From Misgurnus anguillicaudatus (taxonomy: Eukaryota; Chordata; Actinopteri; Cypriniformes; Cobitidae): a stretch of 64,000 bases of DNA. The first letter of the stretch is position 1; each line of letters begins with the position of its first letter. The notes under the pieces are model-generated. The model was given only the letters and a program-made list of their open reading frames with translations. It did no database searches and was not told where the DNA came from. Below, in pieces: positions 42,901 to 53,600 of the stretch. The translations under genes were made by a program, and so were the position numbers. The stretch lies in contig NC_073358.2 of assembly GCF_027580225.2 (NCBI RefSeq), forward strand, positions 12,044,501-12,108,500, read 5' to 3'.

Positions 42901-45005
42901 GAAATATAGCTTTTTAGCATTTATTCATCAGTTAGAGCCAATTGTTCATGTTAATTCATTGTTCAAGAACAAATTTTAATAGTTCCAACTTTTGATTTAA
43001 AACATTTACTGGTAAATGATGAAATTAACATGAACTAACAATAATGAAATTAACATGAACTAACAATAACCAATGCTGTAGGTATTTTTCATTGTTAGTT
43101 CATACATTAACTAATGTTAACAAATACAACCTCATTGTAAAGTAATACCAAATTAATTAGTATTCATACTTTAGTGGCTCTTTTAATTTCAAAAGCATCA
43201 TATTCTGGTGGTGTCATGAGCAGGGCTAGAACCACCTCTTCGAAATCTGACTTCAGAGCTTTCTTCAGTGCATCTGCCAGAGGCTAAAGATCAAGAAAAA
43301 GAATAACATTCATTTGCAAATCATATCATACAGTGCTTAAGTCCTTACAAATTCACACGTCGGTGGTTCATGAAAGCAGAATACAATTTTGTATGATACT
43401 GCTTAAACTGAAGTGTTTGTGTATTTATTGCATTATTATATTTCTAAAAAGCTTTCTAGCATTATATTACAAAAATAAACAGTTGAGATTTTCATATTTG
43501 TGTTAAGGGTTTTCTCAGTCAGTTGTATGTAAAATACATTCATTTAAACTTGTAAATATATTCAAAAGATTATAAATAAAGGCTTTATAAAAACATCTGA
43601 ATTTGAATCATATCTGAATACATCATAACGGACAACTCTTAAGGTGCGTGCACACCAAAGCTTTTACGCCCACAACCTTCCAATGGAACAATTTTTCAAA
43701 TAAGCCAGCAGCTAGTGGTTTTCTTCTGCTCTGCAGTTTTTCTGCGCTGGGCTGCGTTGGGTGAAAAGCATCAGTGCCCTCGAGGCGTTTTCAGCTAAGG
43801 GTTGGTGTGCACAACCACTGAGGTTATTAAACGCGGCTTAAAAAAACGAGCTCTTTGGTAGCTGTGATACTTCCGCTGTGAGCTGGTTGGTTGCTGTGGT
43901 AATGTCCCGCCCGTCCTCCACTGTGATTGGACAGCCGTGCGAGAACTGAAATTGATGAGTGGAGCTTCTCACCCAAAGTTGAATATTTTTCAGCGCAGAA
44001 GAAAACGCTAGCTGCTGGCTGTTTTGAAAAACTCAGAGCTTCTACTGGAAACAATTGAAAACATGCGCCAACTGCTGGCGTAAAAGCTTTGATGTGCACG
44101 CCCCCTAAAGGGCGGTTTCCGAGACAGAGCTTAAGCCAGACTAAAATGCATGTCTGAGCTGTCTTAACTAAAAACAGCTTGTACTGACATATCCTAAAAT
44201 ATATCAGTGCAACTGTTTTGTCTGAAGATGAAAATGTTTTTTGTAAAGTTTTTTTTTTTTAAACTACTGAAATGTCCCAGCTAAGGACTAGTCCTAACCG
44301 AAACCCTGTCTGGGTAGCTGCCCATATATATTCTCAACTATTTTAGAGCAAATTTTAAACTATTATTACATTTTCCTCTAAAACCTCTAAATAGAAAAAT
44401 CTGTAATGTGCATCTGTGTGCTCACTTTTCCAGTGTTCTTCTGAAAAGCTTCTTTGATCTCCTGTCTCTGTGCATTGCTCCTCTTTGCTATCACCTCCAC
44501 AATAGTGGCTTCATCCACACCTTCATGAGAAAAAAAAAAAGGCTAAAATCATTGCAGTTTTTCACGTCACAGATCCGATGTAGGCTACCTTTATGAGCTC
44601 AGTGGATAGAGTGCATTCACTCTCATGTTATATATATAAATATATAAAATATAAGTACAATGGTCTTTTGGATAATTTGTCATATCATAACATCCCAAAT
44701 GTTCCTTTCGTCTCAATGGCTTTTTTCAGTTTTTCAGCATCATTCTGGGCATTGAAGTTTGGATCAGGTTTGACTGTTCCAAAGTATGCAGTCTGACCAG
44801 GACCAACTTTTACATCCTGTGATAACATTTATAACAAAACACCACATTTAGATCAGGTGACCCTTTCAATAAACATCGTAGTATGTGTGTTGTACAAAAT
44901 GTTTGATTTGTCATGTGTATAAGTAGATCTTGTGTACAAGTGTATACCTACCCTGGAGCTGTCATCACCATTAATTTTCTGGAGAAATTTCTGAAAGAAT
45001 GCCAT
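39993..45005 (-). CDS. anxa1: Annexin A1, tandem copy B
   Basis: Twelve coding exons: 44952-45005, 44705-44816, 44426-44520, 43170-43283, 42671-42761, 42510-42589, 42356-42412, 41887-41980, 41683-41778, 40768-40826, 40529-40651 and 39993-40049; 343 aa. The start [11 protein letters not shown] is the typical annexin A1 amphipathic tail. Repeats include [30 protein letters not shown], the third repeat with [15 protein letters not shown], and [16 protein letters not shown], ending LALCGTQ. Exon layout is identical to copy A, so the pair arose by tandem duplication. All donors are GT except after exon 2, where ACGAAAG is followed by GAACAT; reading on meets a stop within 20 bases. Annexin A1 in vertebrates regulates inflammation and membrane repair; that is family knowledge. 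Confidence 0.92.
41335..41655. mobile_element. hAT-type MITE with 8-bp TSD in an annexin intron
   Basis: TAGGGTGGCCATTCGTGCCA and the inverse TGGCACGAATGGCCACCCTA bound it, with arms over 60 bp long. ACAGAAAG flanks it on both sides (41327-41334 and 41656-41663). Between exons 10 and 9 of anxa1 copy B. Confidence 0.85.
42063..42300 (+). repeat. Hairpin plus non-LTR reverse-transcriptase scrap
   Basis: 42063-42163 is a near-perfect hairpin (TACGTCACAGGCCAATCATT mirrored). It runs into a frame reading [17 protein letters not shown], which resembles the RT motif of LINE elements. Only about 45 codons remain. Intron 7-8 of anxa1 copy B. Confidence 0.5.
42842..43145. repeat. Degraded copy of the 25896-type MITE
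   Basis: GCTGTATTTGTTAACATTAA at the left and the inverse TAATGTTAACAAATACAACC at the right, with ACATGAACTAACAATAA words inside. Between exons 5 and 4 of copy B. Confidence 0.5.
43643..44323. repeat. Foldback repeat followed by MITE copy 3 of 3
   Basis: 43643-44106 is bounded by GTGCGTGCACACCAAAGCTT and the inverse AAGCTTTGATGTGCACGCCC. Directly after it 44110-44323 is the third GGGCGGTTTCC-type MITE. Both lie between exons 4 and 3 of anxa1 copy B. Confidence 0.65.
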
Positions 45006-45172
45006 CTTGCAGAAGCTTGAACATTTAAAATACAGTCAAATTTCATCAATGCAATTGATTGCTTTAGACGTGTACTCCCATGCATTCTCAAAACAAGCAT
45101 TTTTTTGTGTAAATGTAATGATGTTGAATGAATAAATATCTAAAAATTATTTACAAAAATTATTTCTCTTAC

Positions 45173-45304
45173 CTGTGTTGGCTATGATAGCTGGTGTTAA
45201 ATATCTGATTTTCAGCAACAAATCTGGGGCTTTATCCTTTATACACACCCATTACAAAAAATTTGGGTTGGGTGGAAGGGATGAATCAGGTAGTTCTGGT
45301 TGTA
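45173..45304 (-). promoter_or_regulatory. anxa1 copy B promoter and non-coding first exon
   Basis: TATAAAGG on the minus strand at 45236-45243 lies about 30 bases upstream of a probable start. A short non-coding exon ends at 45173 with the donor GTAAGA. The block at about 45262-45304 matches that upstream of copy A in sequence and position, which supports it as a shared promoter element. Confidence 0.6.
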
Positions 45305-45576
45305 CTTGTCTGTAGCAATGGGTATCAAGCATTTACGCTGTTTTTTTACTCACACCCTTAACTGAAGGACGATTGGTCTTGTGGTTACTCAACTAAACAT
45401 GATACAACACTAAACTAAAACATGAAATAATGTTTATTCAGATGGGGATGACAAAAATTTTTTTGTTAAGGGACACTCATGTAAGTCAAACTTGCCAAAA
45501 CACATTTTTGCAGAACCTATTTGGCATTTGTTCAACCCAACCAGTAATTCATGTTTTTATGATCATTATCAGTATT

Positions 45577-46967
45577 TGGGTCATTCTACAGAAAAAGGTG
45601 GAATTCGGGTGATGGAAATTTGCTTAAATGAACTTCTTTAATAGCATTAATTAACTTGTCAAATCTATGAATCTGCAAAACGGGGAGCTTAATCTATTTT
45701 TAACTTTTTAATACATTTTAATAAAGAATCCATGAGTCATTTATTTGTCATTGGTGTTACCTGTGATTTAAACAACATTAACGTTGATACTAAATTTTTT
45801 TTCTAATTACAGCTTGTGTATTTAGTTAAAAGTTGAATAGATAAATGATAATTATTAATATTTGTTTAATTAAATTCTTCATCTATACCCAGCATTGTAT
45901 GAAATTATTTGATTCTCAGTTTGACTTTTTTCTTTAAAACCAACAAAAACAAAAATATTCAACCAAAAAGGCTTTGATGCAAAGACGTCTTACATCCCAT
46001 ATCAACATCAAAATATTACTAGATAGTACAAGAAAATACATTCATAACACACCAAAACTTGGTTTAACACCAATGACACAATGTAACACCAATGACAAAA
46101 TTAGAATATAATAATAGATAATGAATATGATAAAACGTATAAACTTTCATAAAATTTTCCATCTTGTTTTGTTTTTATGCTTTTATGTTGGTCAGTTAAA
46201 GGAATAATGCTTAGGAAGTACTCATTAGAGAAGTAACACTAATGATGGTAACACCAATGATGGTAACAATATTTTAACAAAATGGCTGCCATTAACCATG
46301 TGCCATTTCATCAGAGATGTAACAATCACATACTTATTCAGTATAATGTGTTTTTATGTAAAGATCTTAACACTCCCACCTATAAAAAGAGTAACACTAA
46401 TGACATCCAAAATATCTTATCTCAAAATTTTTAGATATATCATGATATTTTAGACAAATAAGGTAAGAAATCTCACAAACCTTTTGCCTTCCTCCACTGC
46501 ACTTCTTTCACTGACCTCTTGACCCATGAAAAACTTCAAAGAGCTGATGCATTGTTTCAAAATAAAAGTGCTTTGGGTAGGGTAACACCAATGACATAAA
46601 TTTGGGGGACAAATATTCATTTGATATTATTCATAATAATAGTATATTTTTACCATTTCAGTGTTGTAGTAAATTCATACAGGGTTAAAGGTAAAAGTAA
46701 ATTTGATATGTTTTACAAAAAAACATGGTTTTAAATAATAAGTACACAGTTTAACTTCCATGTATGATCAAAGGGACAGGGCAATTTTCAGGAAAAGTTT
46801 AAAAAAAGAAAAAAAGAAAATTAAATAAATAAACTGTCTCATCATTTTAAGAACAGTCTATATTTATTAAATATATATCATTAAGGGATTGTTGGGTCCA
46901 ATTAAATGATTAAGGGGTCTGCAAAAGCAAGGGACAAGCATTTCCACCTTTTCTGTAGAATCACCCA
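45577..46967. mobile_element. Non-autonomous DNA element with repeated GTAACACCAATGACA motif
   Basis: Ends TGGGTCATTCTACAGAAAAA and GGTGG mirrored by CCACCTTTTCTGTAGAATCA. The 13-15-base motif GTAACACCAATGACA or a one-base variant occurs about seven times between 45746 and 46600, in both orientations. The rest is AT-rich. Upstream of anxa1 copy B. Confidence 0.7.
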
Positions 46968-48042
46968 TTTCTTTAAAATAAGGTAACAAAAACATTTTTA
47001 GATGTTGGATTTATTATAAAAGACAAAACAGAATATATAAATCACTGGTGAATAAGCAGATTTAGGAGGGTTACTTTTAAAATGTATTCCGTTACAAATT
47101 ACATAAAAAAGTATTCAGTAACTTCAGTAATCCAAGCACCAATATAATAATATAATGTGATTACTTTTGGACTCCTTCAAGGTAACATATAGATTATTTT
47201 ATGTTTCATTTTTAACATGTAGGAAAATTGTAGTTTATACCAACATTTAAAAAGTTACAGGTTAATAATGCTGACTGAAGCCGTAATTTGGCCTGGGACA
47301 TTGGCAGTGGTATTCCTCTACCTATAAGGCTAACATCTTGTAATTACTCTGCAAGAAGAGATTGAGAAGGGACCAGGGCCCATGCTACCTATAGGCAGAC
47401 TAGACAAATGCCTCAAGCTTGGAGGGGGGCCTCTATTACTGCTAAATCCATGTGCGTTAGTCCGACAATTACTACTGACAGAAATAAATAAAGTTTTAAG
47501 GTAAGTTTCACTTTATGCGGCACGGTCGGTGCAAGAACCGCAGGCAGATGACATCAAAGTAAAGCGAGAATGATTGATAAGCAGACTCCCCTGTATGATT
47601 TCTCGATTCGCTTTCACGGTGCTTTGATGTCATCCACCTGTCGGTTCTTGCAGCGCTGCATGAAGTTAAAGAAGCCAGATGAACAGCATTCAAATCTCTG
47701 CAGCTGACCAACTTTGAGTGACGCTGAAAGCAAATATCACGTCCTTTGTTTCCTGCTTCGCCAAAATGGCATGCAAAGACAGTTCAGCACATGATGCAGG
47801 TATTTTAAAATAATGTGTTTTAAAAAATAAAGGACAGATCAAACTTGAGCACTGCTGATTCTGTCTAGACACTCTGATTGCATGCGCACGAGAGCATCGC
47901 GTGAGAAGCCGACTATCAAAATAGTTTAAAAAGTTTGTATTTTTAAGTCAAACAGCAAACAAAACTGGAGTACCTGAACTGTTTGTATATCTTTTAAGTC
48001 CTCTACACTTTATTTTAGTTTTCAAAACATGATGCATATTTA

Positions 48043-48820
48043 CATACCTGTCAAGTATCCCGTTTTGGCTGGGAAAGTCCCGTATTTTACCCTTCTTTCC
48101 CGCCGTCCTCCTGTATAAGTATTTTCCTGTAAATCTCCTGTATTTTAAACTGCGTTATTAAAAAATAATAATACCCCGGGCCCAGGCGGAGATTTTTTTT
48201 TATTTCTGCTCTGAGATCTGTCACTAGCCTCGCGATAACTGTCGTGGGGTTAGTGTGTGATTCAGATGATGATTGACAACGGGAAAAAAACAGACGGATG
48301 ATGGAGGCTACGACAGTGACAGAAAGGCACTTCTGATAAAAAAACAAAACCCTCATGTAAACCACGATCAATGGGACAGCGAATTTACTTTTCTGAAGAG
48401 GAGCAGGGTGGGGGACAGTTACGCGTTTTGTAAGTTTTGTAACTGCGACTTTAGCATCTCACACGGGGGAAGGAATAGGATGACTTTAGAAAACTGTTTG
48501 TGCTCATGTAAAATTAACCACTCTGGCCCAGCCCACTAACTCACTAAAAGAGTGAAAAAAGGTTACGTGAAATTAAAAGAAAAGCTTTAAAAGAAAAGCA
48601 ATATGAAATGAAAAGAATGTGTGGAATGAAAATAAAATGCAAAGACAAGCAATGTTAAATGAACAGAAAGTATGCAAATAAGCCTTATAAATTAATGCTC
48701 TTCATATATATAAAATGTAGTAAGGGATAGGCCTACTGGAGCTTGGTTGGAGTGGTGGGACTGCTCACGGTGGGGGCCGGGACATTTCCCTTATTTTCCA
48801 ATCCAAAACTTGACAGGTAT
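48043..48820 (+). mobile_element. hAT element remnant with BED-type zinc finger, 8-9-bp TSD
   Basis: Ends CATACCTGTCAAGT and the inverse ACTTGACAGGTAT, with GCATATTTA on both sides (48034-48042 and 48821-48829). The frame at 48273-48539 includes SYAFCKFCNCDFSISHGG, a CxxC finger start of the BED type seen at the N terminus of hAT transposases. The frame then breaks and no catalytic domain remains. Confidence 0.75.
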
Positions 48821-49183
48821 GCATATTTATTGACTTTTTTTATTATTCTGCTTAGTAGTTTGTCTGTTTAACTTCCAGTGGCAGCTGATTTGTGTGGATA
48901 TTTCAGTTATAAAAAGGTATTGAAATACATGTGAATATATCCATAGTCTAATAGATAACTTTTTATTTTGAAGAAAGCAAAACTTTTATCCTGTGTTATC
49001 CCAAAAAGGTGGTGTTTTAAATAAATTAGTGCATCCACAACAACAACAAATTTGACCTGCCTTAAAATGTTCAACACATGTGGTTTTGCATAATTTCTAA
49101 TTAAATTAACATAAATTTAATCAATTTGTTAACGTGATCAAACAGAAAAGTAATGGGAAAAACATGTTTAATCACTGTAGTGC

Positions 49184-49466
49184 TTAAAGCAACACTATGT
49201 AGTTTCCATGTAAAAATGACTTACAGCTCCCCCATGTGGTTGAAAAGCGCAACAGTGCTTGGGATCAGACACTCTTCTGCATGCAGGGGGAGGGGCGGGG
49301 CTGTGTTTCCTACCCTCCACCGCCACTTTCAGAGTGTGCTTGTAGCAGCTAGGAGGCTACTCAGGTTGCAACAACAGTACAATTTGTCCAGTTAAAAGTT
49401 ATTCTATCACTGAAATAATTTAAGAGACATTATTTAAAGGTAAAAAACTACATAGTGTTGCTTTAA
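49184..49466. repeat. MITE with TTAAAGCAACACTATGTAG ends
   Basis: TTAAAGCAACACTATGTAGT and the inverse CTACATAGTGTTGCTTTAA. The body includes a GC-richer centre. Non-coding. Confidence 0.75.
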
Positions 49467-50088
49467 ATGATTTCTTACAGGGTAGAAAAAAACACTTCTG
49501 AAAATTAGAGGGATTTGAGGGGCCTCCACATAAATTTTGCCTAGGGCCTCCAAATATCTAGAACCAGCCCCGGAAGGGACACTGTAACTTAGTAGACTAC
49601 TCTTGTGTTAATTTGTACAGTTTCTGGAACCACTAGAAAACTTACAACTGCAATCATACAACCACAGAAATTTAAAGCACTAACAAACACAACATTTTAG
49701 CTAACATGATTTTCCCTGTGGGGAGCACTGTCTCAATTAGCTGTGTTATAATCTATGTCTGTAGGGAATGTAGTGTGTTATTTGAGCATGCACCAGCAGG
49801 TGGCTCAGTGAGTCATCACTGACAACAGAAACAGGGACTACCGTACATTCAAGCAGTGCTTGAAACTAAGTATTATCATGCCAAAATAATGATTTATTTA
49901 GTTTTAAGTGAAACCATTGTGATCCTAAAAGTATTTCCATTTTTTACCAAATGTAACTGATCGTGTTACTATGTTTTTTTACAAAACTGTAAGGTATTCT
50001 GTAATCTGTTAGTCCTCAACCCTGTGAATAAGCAACAGGTATGCAGTAATATCATGGACACACATTAAAAATATTACACATATGAGCA

Positions 50089-50094
50089 TTTATT
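50089..50094 (-). terminator. Candidate poly(A) signal of tmc2
   Basis: AATAAA on the minus strand about 105 bases after the tmc2 stop codon. The rest of 49590-50190 shows nothing recognisable. Confidence 0.4.
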
Positions 50095-50197
50095 ATTCTT
50101 ATTATATTATTTTCCTTAAAAAAATAACCAATACCACTTCTAAAGCAGAGTTACGCACATAGACAACCAGTGCAAACATTATTAAATAGGTCACACA

Positions 50198-50643
50198 TTA
50201 CTGCCGTCTAGGGGGTGGCCCTTGGCCCCTGCCAGCCCCTGGTTGGCCAGGAAGTGGTCCCGGTCCCCGGGGGCCTGGTGCTCGAGTCACAGGCCCCCGG
50301 GCATTAGGATTGGCTGATGCGAGTGACACATCTTTCTGTAGATGCACTCCACCTCCAGCAGCGCCTGGTTTCACTTTTGGGGATTTCCCACCATGGTCAG
50401 GTTTTTTTTCTAAGGAGGTGGAAGATAACAATAGCAAGGTCAGTTGTGGGCCTGATCTGCTATCTTGTTATGCACACTAAAGAGGAAACATCTAACAATA
50501 TTGTTTCTTTAAGGCAAACCTGCATTATGTTGTGGATGGGCATGCAGTGCCCGAGAATTACTTGGAAGCAGATCCTCTAAGTCCTTCATCACCTGGTTGG
50601 TGCTGTCTTTGTTGTTGCGTCTGTTTTTCTCTTCATCTCGTGC
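50198..50643 (-). CDS. tmc2: tmc2 cytoplasmic C-terminal tail, exons 12-13 of those visible
   Basis: The first of these exons (50520-50643) gives a charged stretch [14 protein letters not shown] and a short acidic run. The last exon (50198-50409) begins with eight A residues that encode EKK across the join, then a Lys-rich stretch and a low-complexity end of Gly, Pro and Arg ([17 protein letters not shown]), stop TAA at 50198. The low-complexity end is GC-rich, unlike the surrounding AT-rich DNA. TMC tails are poorly conserved, so the function of this part cannot be read from sequence. Confidence 0.88.
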
Positions 50644-53600
50644 CTATAGAGTTTTTGTGTTAGAAAATCACATTGTTTGACCTTTCAAAAACAGTTAATT
50701 TGTGACAAACTAATTAGCATGTTTTTAAAATAATACCACTTTCAAATATTCCATATACCATATCCAAGTACGTTTGACCCCAAAGTACGGTTCATTTGGC
50801 TAGTATGATCGCTCGGTCTGTACCCTGGTACGCATTGCAGAGGTGGTCTCAGGCACAGTTCGGTTTGATTTGTGGACGGGCATGCACGCTAGAATGTGAA
50901 ACTTCAGCTGTCACTGTAACTAGAAGCATACTCACGTACGGATCATAAAAGTGTAGTGTGAGTGCAGAAGGGGGGGGGGGGGGCAAATCGTACTTCGGTA
51001 CGGTTTGTTCCGGTTAAGTATAATAAGAGCGTGCCCAAAATTTTTGTTCTTTTCGTCATGTACAGTACTTAAAGGCATAGTTCACCAAAAAATGAAAAGT
51101 GTATCATTATTTCATTATGTACTAACTCTGAAGTTGTTACAAACCTGTATAAATGTCTTGTTCTGCTGAGCACAGAGGAAGATATTTTGAGCAACGTAAC
51201 CAAACATAGTATTTTTCTTCCCTATTATGGAAGTGATTGGAGCTCCTGTTTCCTGCTTGATTACAAATCTACTCCTTTGTGTTCAGTAGAACAAAGAAAT
51301 GTATACAGGTTTGTAACATCTTGAGGGGAAGTAAATAATAAAATAATTTTTCATTTTCATTTTGAACCATCCCTTTAAACATCTTACAAAGTTTTTCTTG
51401 GCACTGTCAACTGCACTTGTCAACTTCAGTCGCTTGCAAGGCAGAACTCTTTGTATAAATGGATATATAAAATATGAGCTAGAAAATGTTAATCGCTGCA
51501 TCAGATGGTGCTCTATTAAGAGTATTAACATCACATTACTATAAATAGATGCCTTCACAGTAATAATGAAACTACTGTAATAATGACCTCTATCAGAACC
51601 TTCAGTGTTTTTAGATACAGATTTAAATTTTCCTGTTTTTTTAAAAGTTCGCCTGTGCATTCAGTCTTAATGATTAGTGGTAAACAAAATTGGCTTGCTG
51701 TCATCGAAGGGAGCGCTAAACCTAAGCTCTGAACTTTCAGAGAGCGCAAACCTGAGGCCCCAAGTTCAACCCCTCCAAAACACAACTGCATTGGGGAAGA
51801 AAGTGATTGAGTGCAGACTTGCATGCTGAAATCGCTTTACGCCCCAGAAGTCATTGCAACAAAACAAAGGCGAAGGTCAGGTGACCAACAGAAAGATCGC
51901 ACATCTCAATTCTCTCCAGTGCGTTCTGTGTTCTGGCAACCTTAAAAGTTCGTTCTTCCAAGGTCGCCTGGCAAGACCGATCTCAACGAGAACGCAAGTC
52001 CGTTCTTTGCCACTGACCTAGCGTACTAAATGGATTCATTTTAGAAATGTAAAATGATTTGGGACTTTTAAAAAAACATTTGGGGCTAAAGCCCCAGAAG
52101 CCAGCCCTCGCTCTGCCACTGTATTAAACCATTGGAGTCATTTGGATTACTTTAATGATGGATGTACAGTACTGTGCAAAAGTCTTAGGCCACTATGCCA
52201 GAATTACATTTGTTGGTTTTGCAATGTTATAGAGATCATATATAATTATTTCTCAGTCTCTTTAATAGAATACATCCCAAAAAATACATGAAATGTGTAT
52301 ATAATATTAAAAACGGTATAAAAATGTAAACTGATGTGTCAAGTTTACACTATTAAGCAATAGCAGGAAACTGCAGGATCTCTTAAACATAAGTCCTAAT
52401 TTCTAATTCTAAAGAAATTTGTCTTTTTACTTCATTCTGCTCAAAAACCCTCAAGATGTGTTTAGTGCCAAGAGAGGTCACACTAAACACAAACGTTGCC
52501 ATGTAGTCAGATTTTTTTTTACATATTATCTGTATTTTCTGTTTGTATCTTAATAAAATAGAGTGAAAAATAAATATGGATGGACATAAAACTTCTAAAA
52601 CAACAAGTCTGGTGGTGGTCTAAGACTTTTGTGCTTTATGAAGCTTTGCTGATATGAAAAGATAATATTAAAACTTATACATCTGATACGCCCGGGTGAG
52701 TAAATTATGATAAAATGTTCGTGTTTGGATAAAATCTTTAGGATATTTTCTTTTCTAACAAGGCTTAGCCAAGATTTGTGTGCATACTACTTGACATCGA
52801 CATAAATATTACTGACCATCTGCATCTTCTTTTTTAGCTCCATGTTGGAATTCTTGTAGGCCTCTGACACTGAATTCAGATAATAAATTGCCAGCCTGTA
52901 AAAAAACAATTTGCTGGTCACAAGACAGTTGATGTATCATAATGTGTGAAATTAAGTGTCTAATAGTTTTTAATATGCACTTACACCATGAGCAGTACTG
53001 CGGGTATAATGAGCCCAGGATTTGCTGCATAGCTGAAGAGCGTCCCCATAAATGCTGGTAGATCCAGATCAATGGTCTCCATAATGACATCAAACATTCT
53101 TTCCTTGCCACTGTGGTTAGAGAAAATGCAACACTATCATGGCTAACTATAAATTTGGTGTTTTACATTCAAGGGGTGGGGAGGGATGAGGTAACATAAA
53201 TATGTGGCTGATTTTCACAAAAAACAGATCATCACGTGTAAATGAATAAAACCTTGCATAAAATGTTAACTAAGTGAGTGAGTGAGTGAATGAATGAGTG
53301 AGTGAGTGAGTGAGTGAGTGAGTGAGTGAGTGAGTGAGTGCAAATATGTGTTACCTGAAAGGTCCGCAGTCATAGGAAGGAGGTAAAGACATAATGGTGT
53401 AAACCACAGGCAGGAGACTCAGGAAAAGAATGAGCAGTAACAGGCCCATGTAGAAGTTATTTGATTTAGAAGCTTTAAAGACTCTCTCATGAGGAACATT
53501 GCACGCCATTACCGCCCAGCACTGGTAGTACATAGAAGTCAGGAGACGTAGAACATTGATTCCAACCAGACCAGGAGCATAGAACGCCCCCATCCTAACA

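Larger units (their letters stand above)
47371..49574. repeat. Composite repeat, outer element hAT-like
   Basis: The left part (CAGACTAGACAAATGCCTCA, then GGAGGGGGGCCTC) and the right part (GAGGGGCCTCCACATAAATT, then GCCTAGGGCC) are imperfect inverses. Inside are a hairpin at about 47515-47660, a BED-finger hAT element at 48043-48820 and a MITE at 49184-49466. The outer boundaries are approximate. Confidence 0.4.

Noticed and set aside
44593..44632. tRNA-like ATGAGCTCAGTGGATAGAGT in an annexin intron
   Set aside because: Only a D-arm/A-box resemblance; no anticodon or T arm follows.
53273..53340. Regular short repeat, possible CRISPR-like array
   Set aside because: It is a perfect tetranucleotide microsatellite without spacers, in a vertebrate intron.
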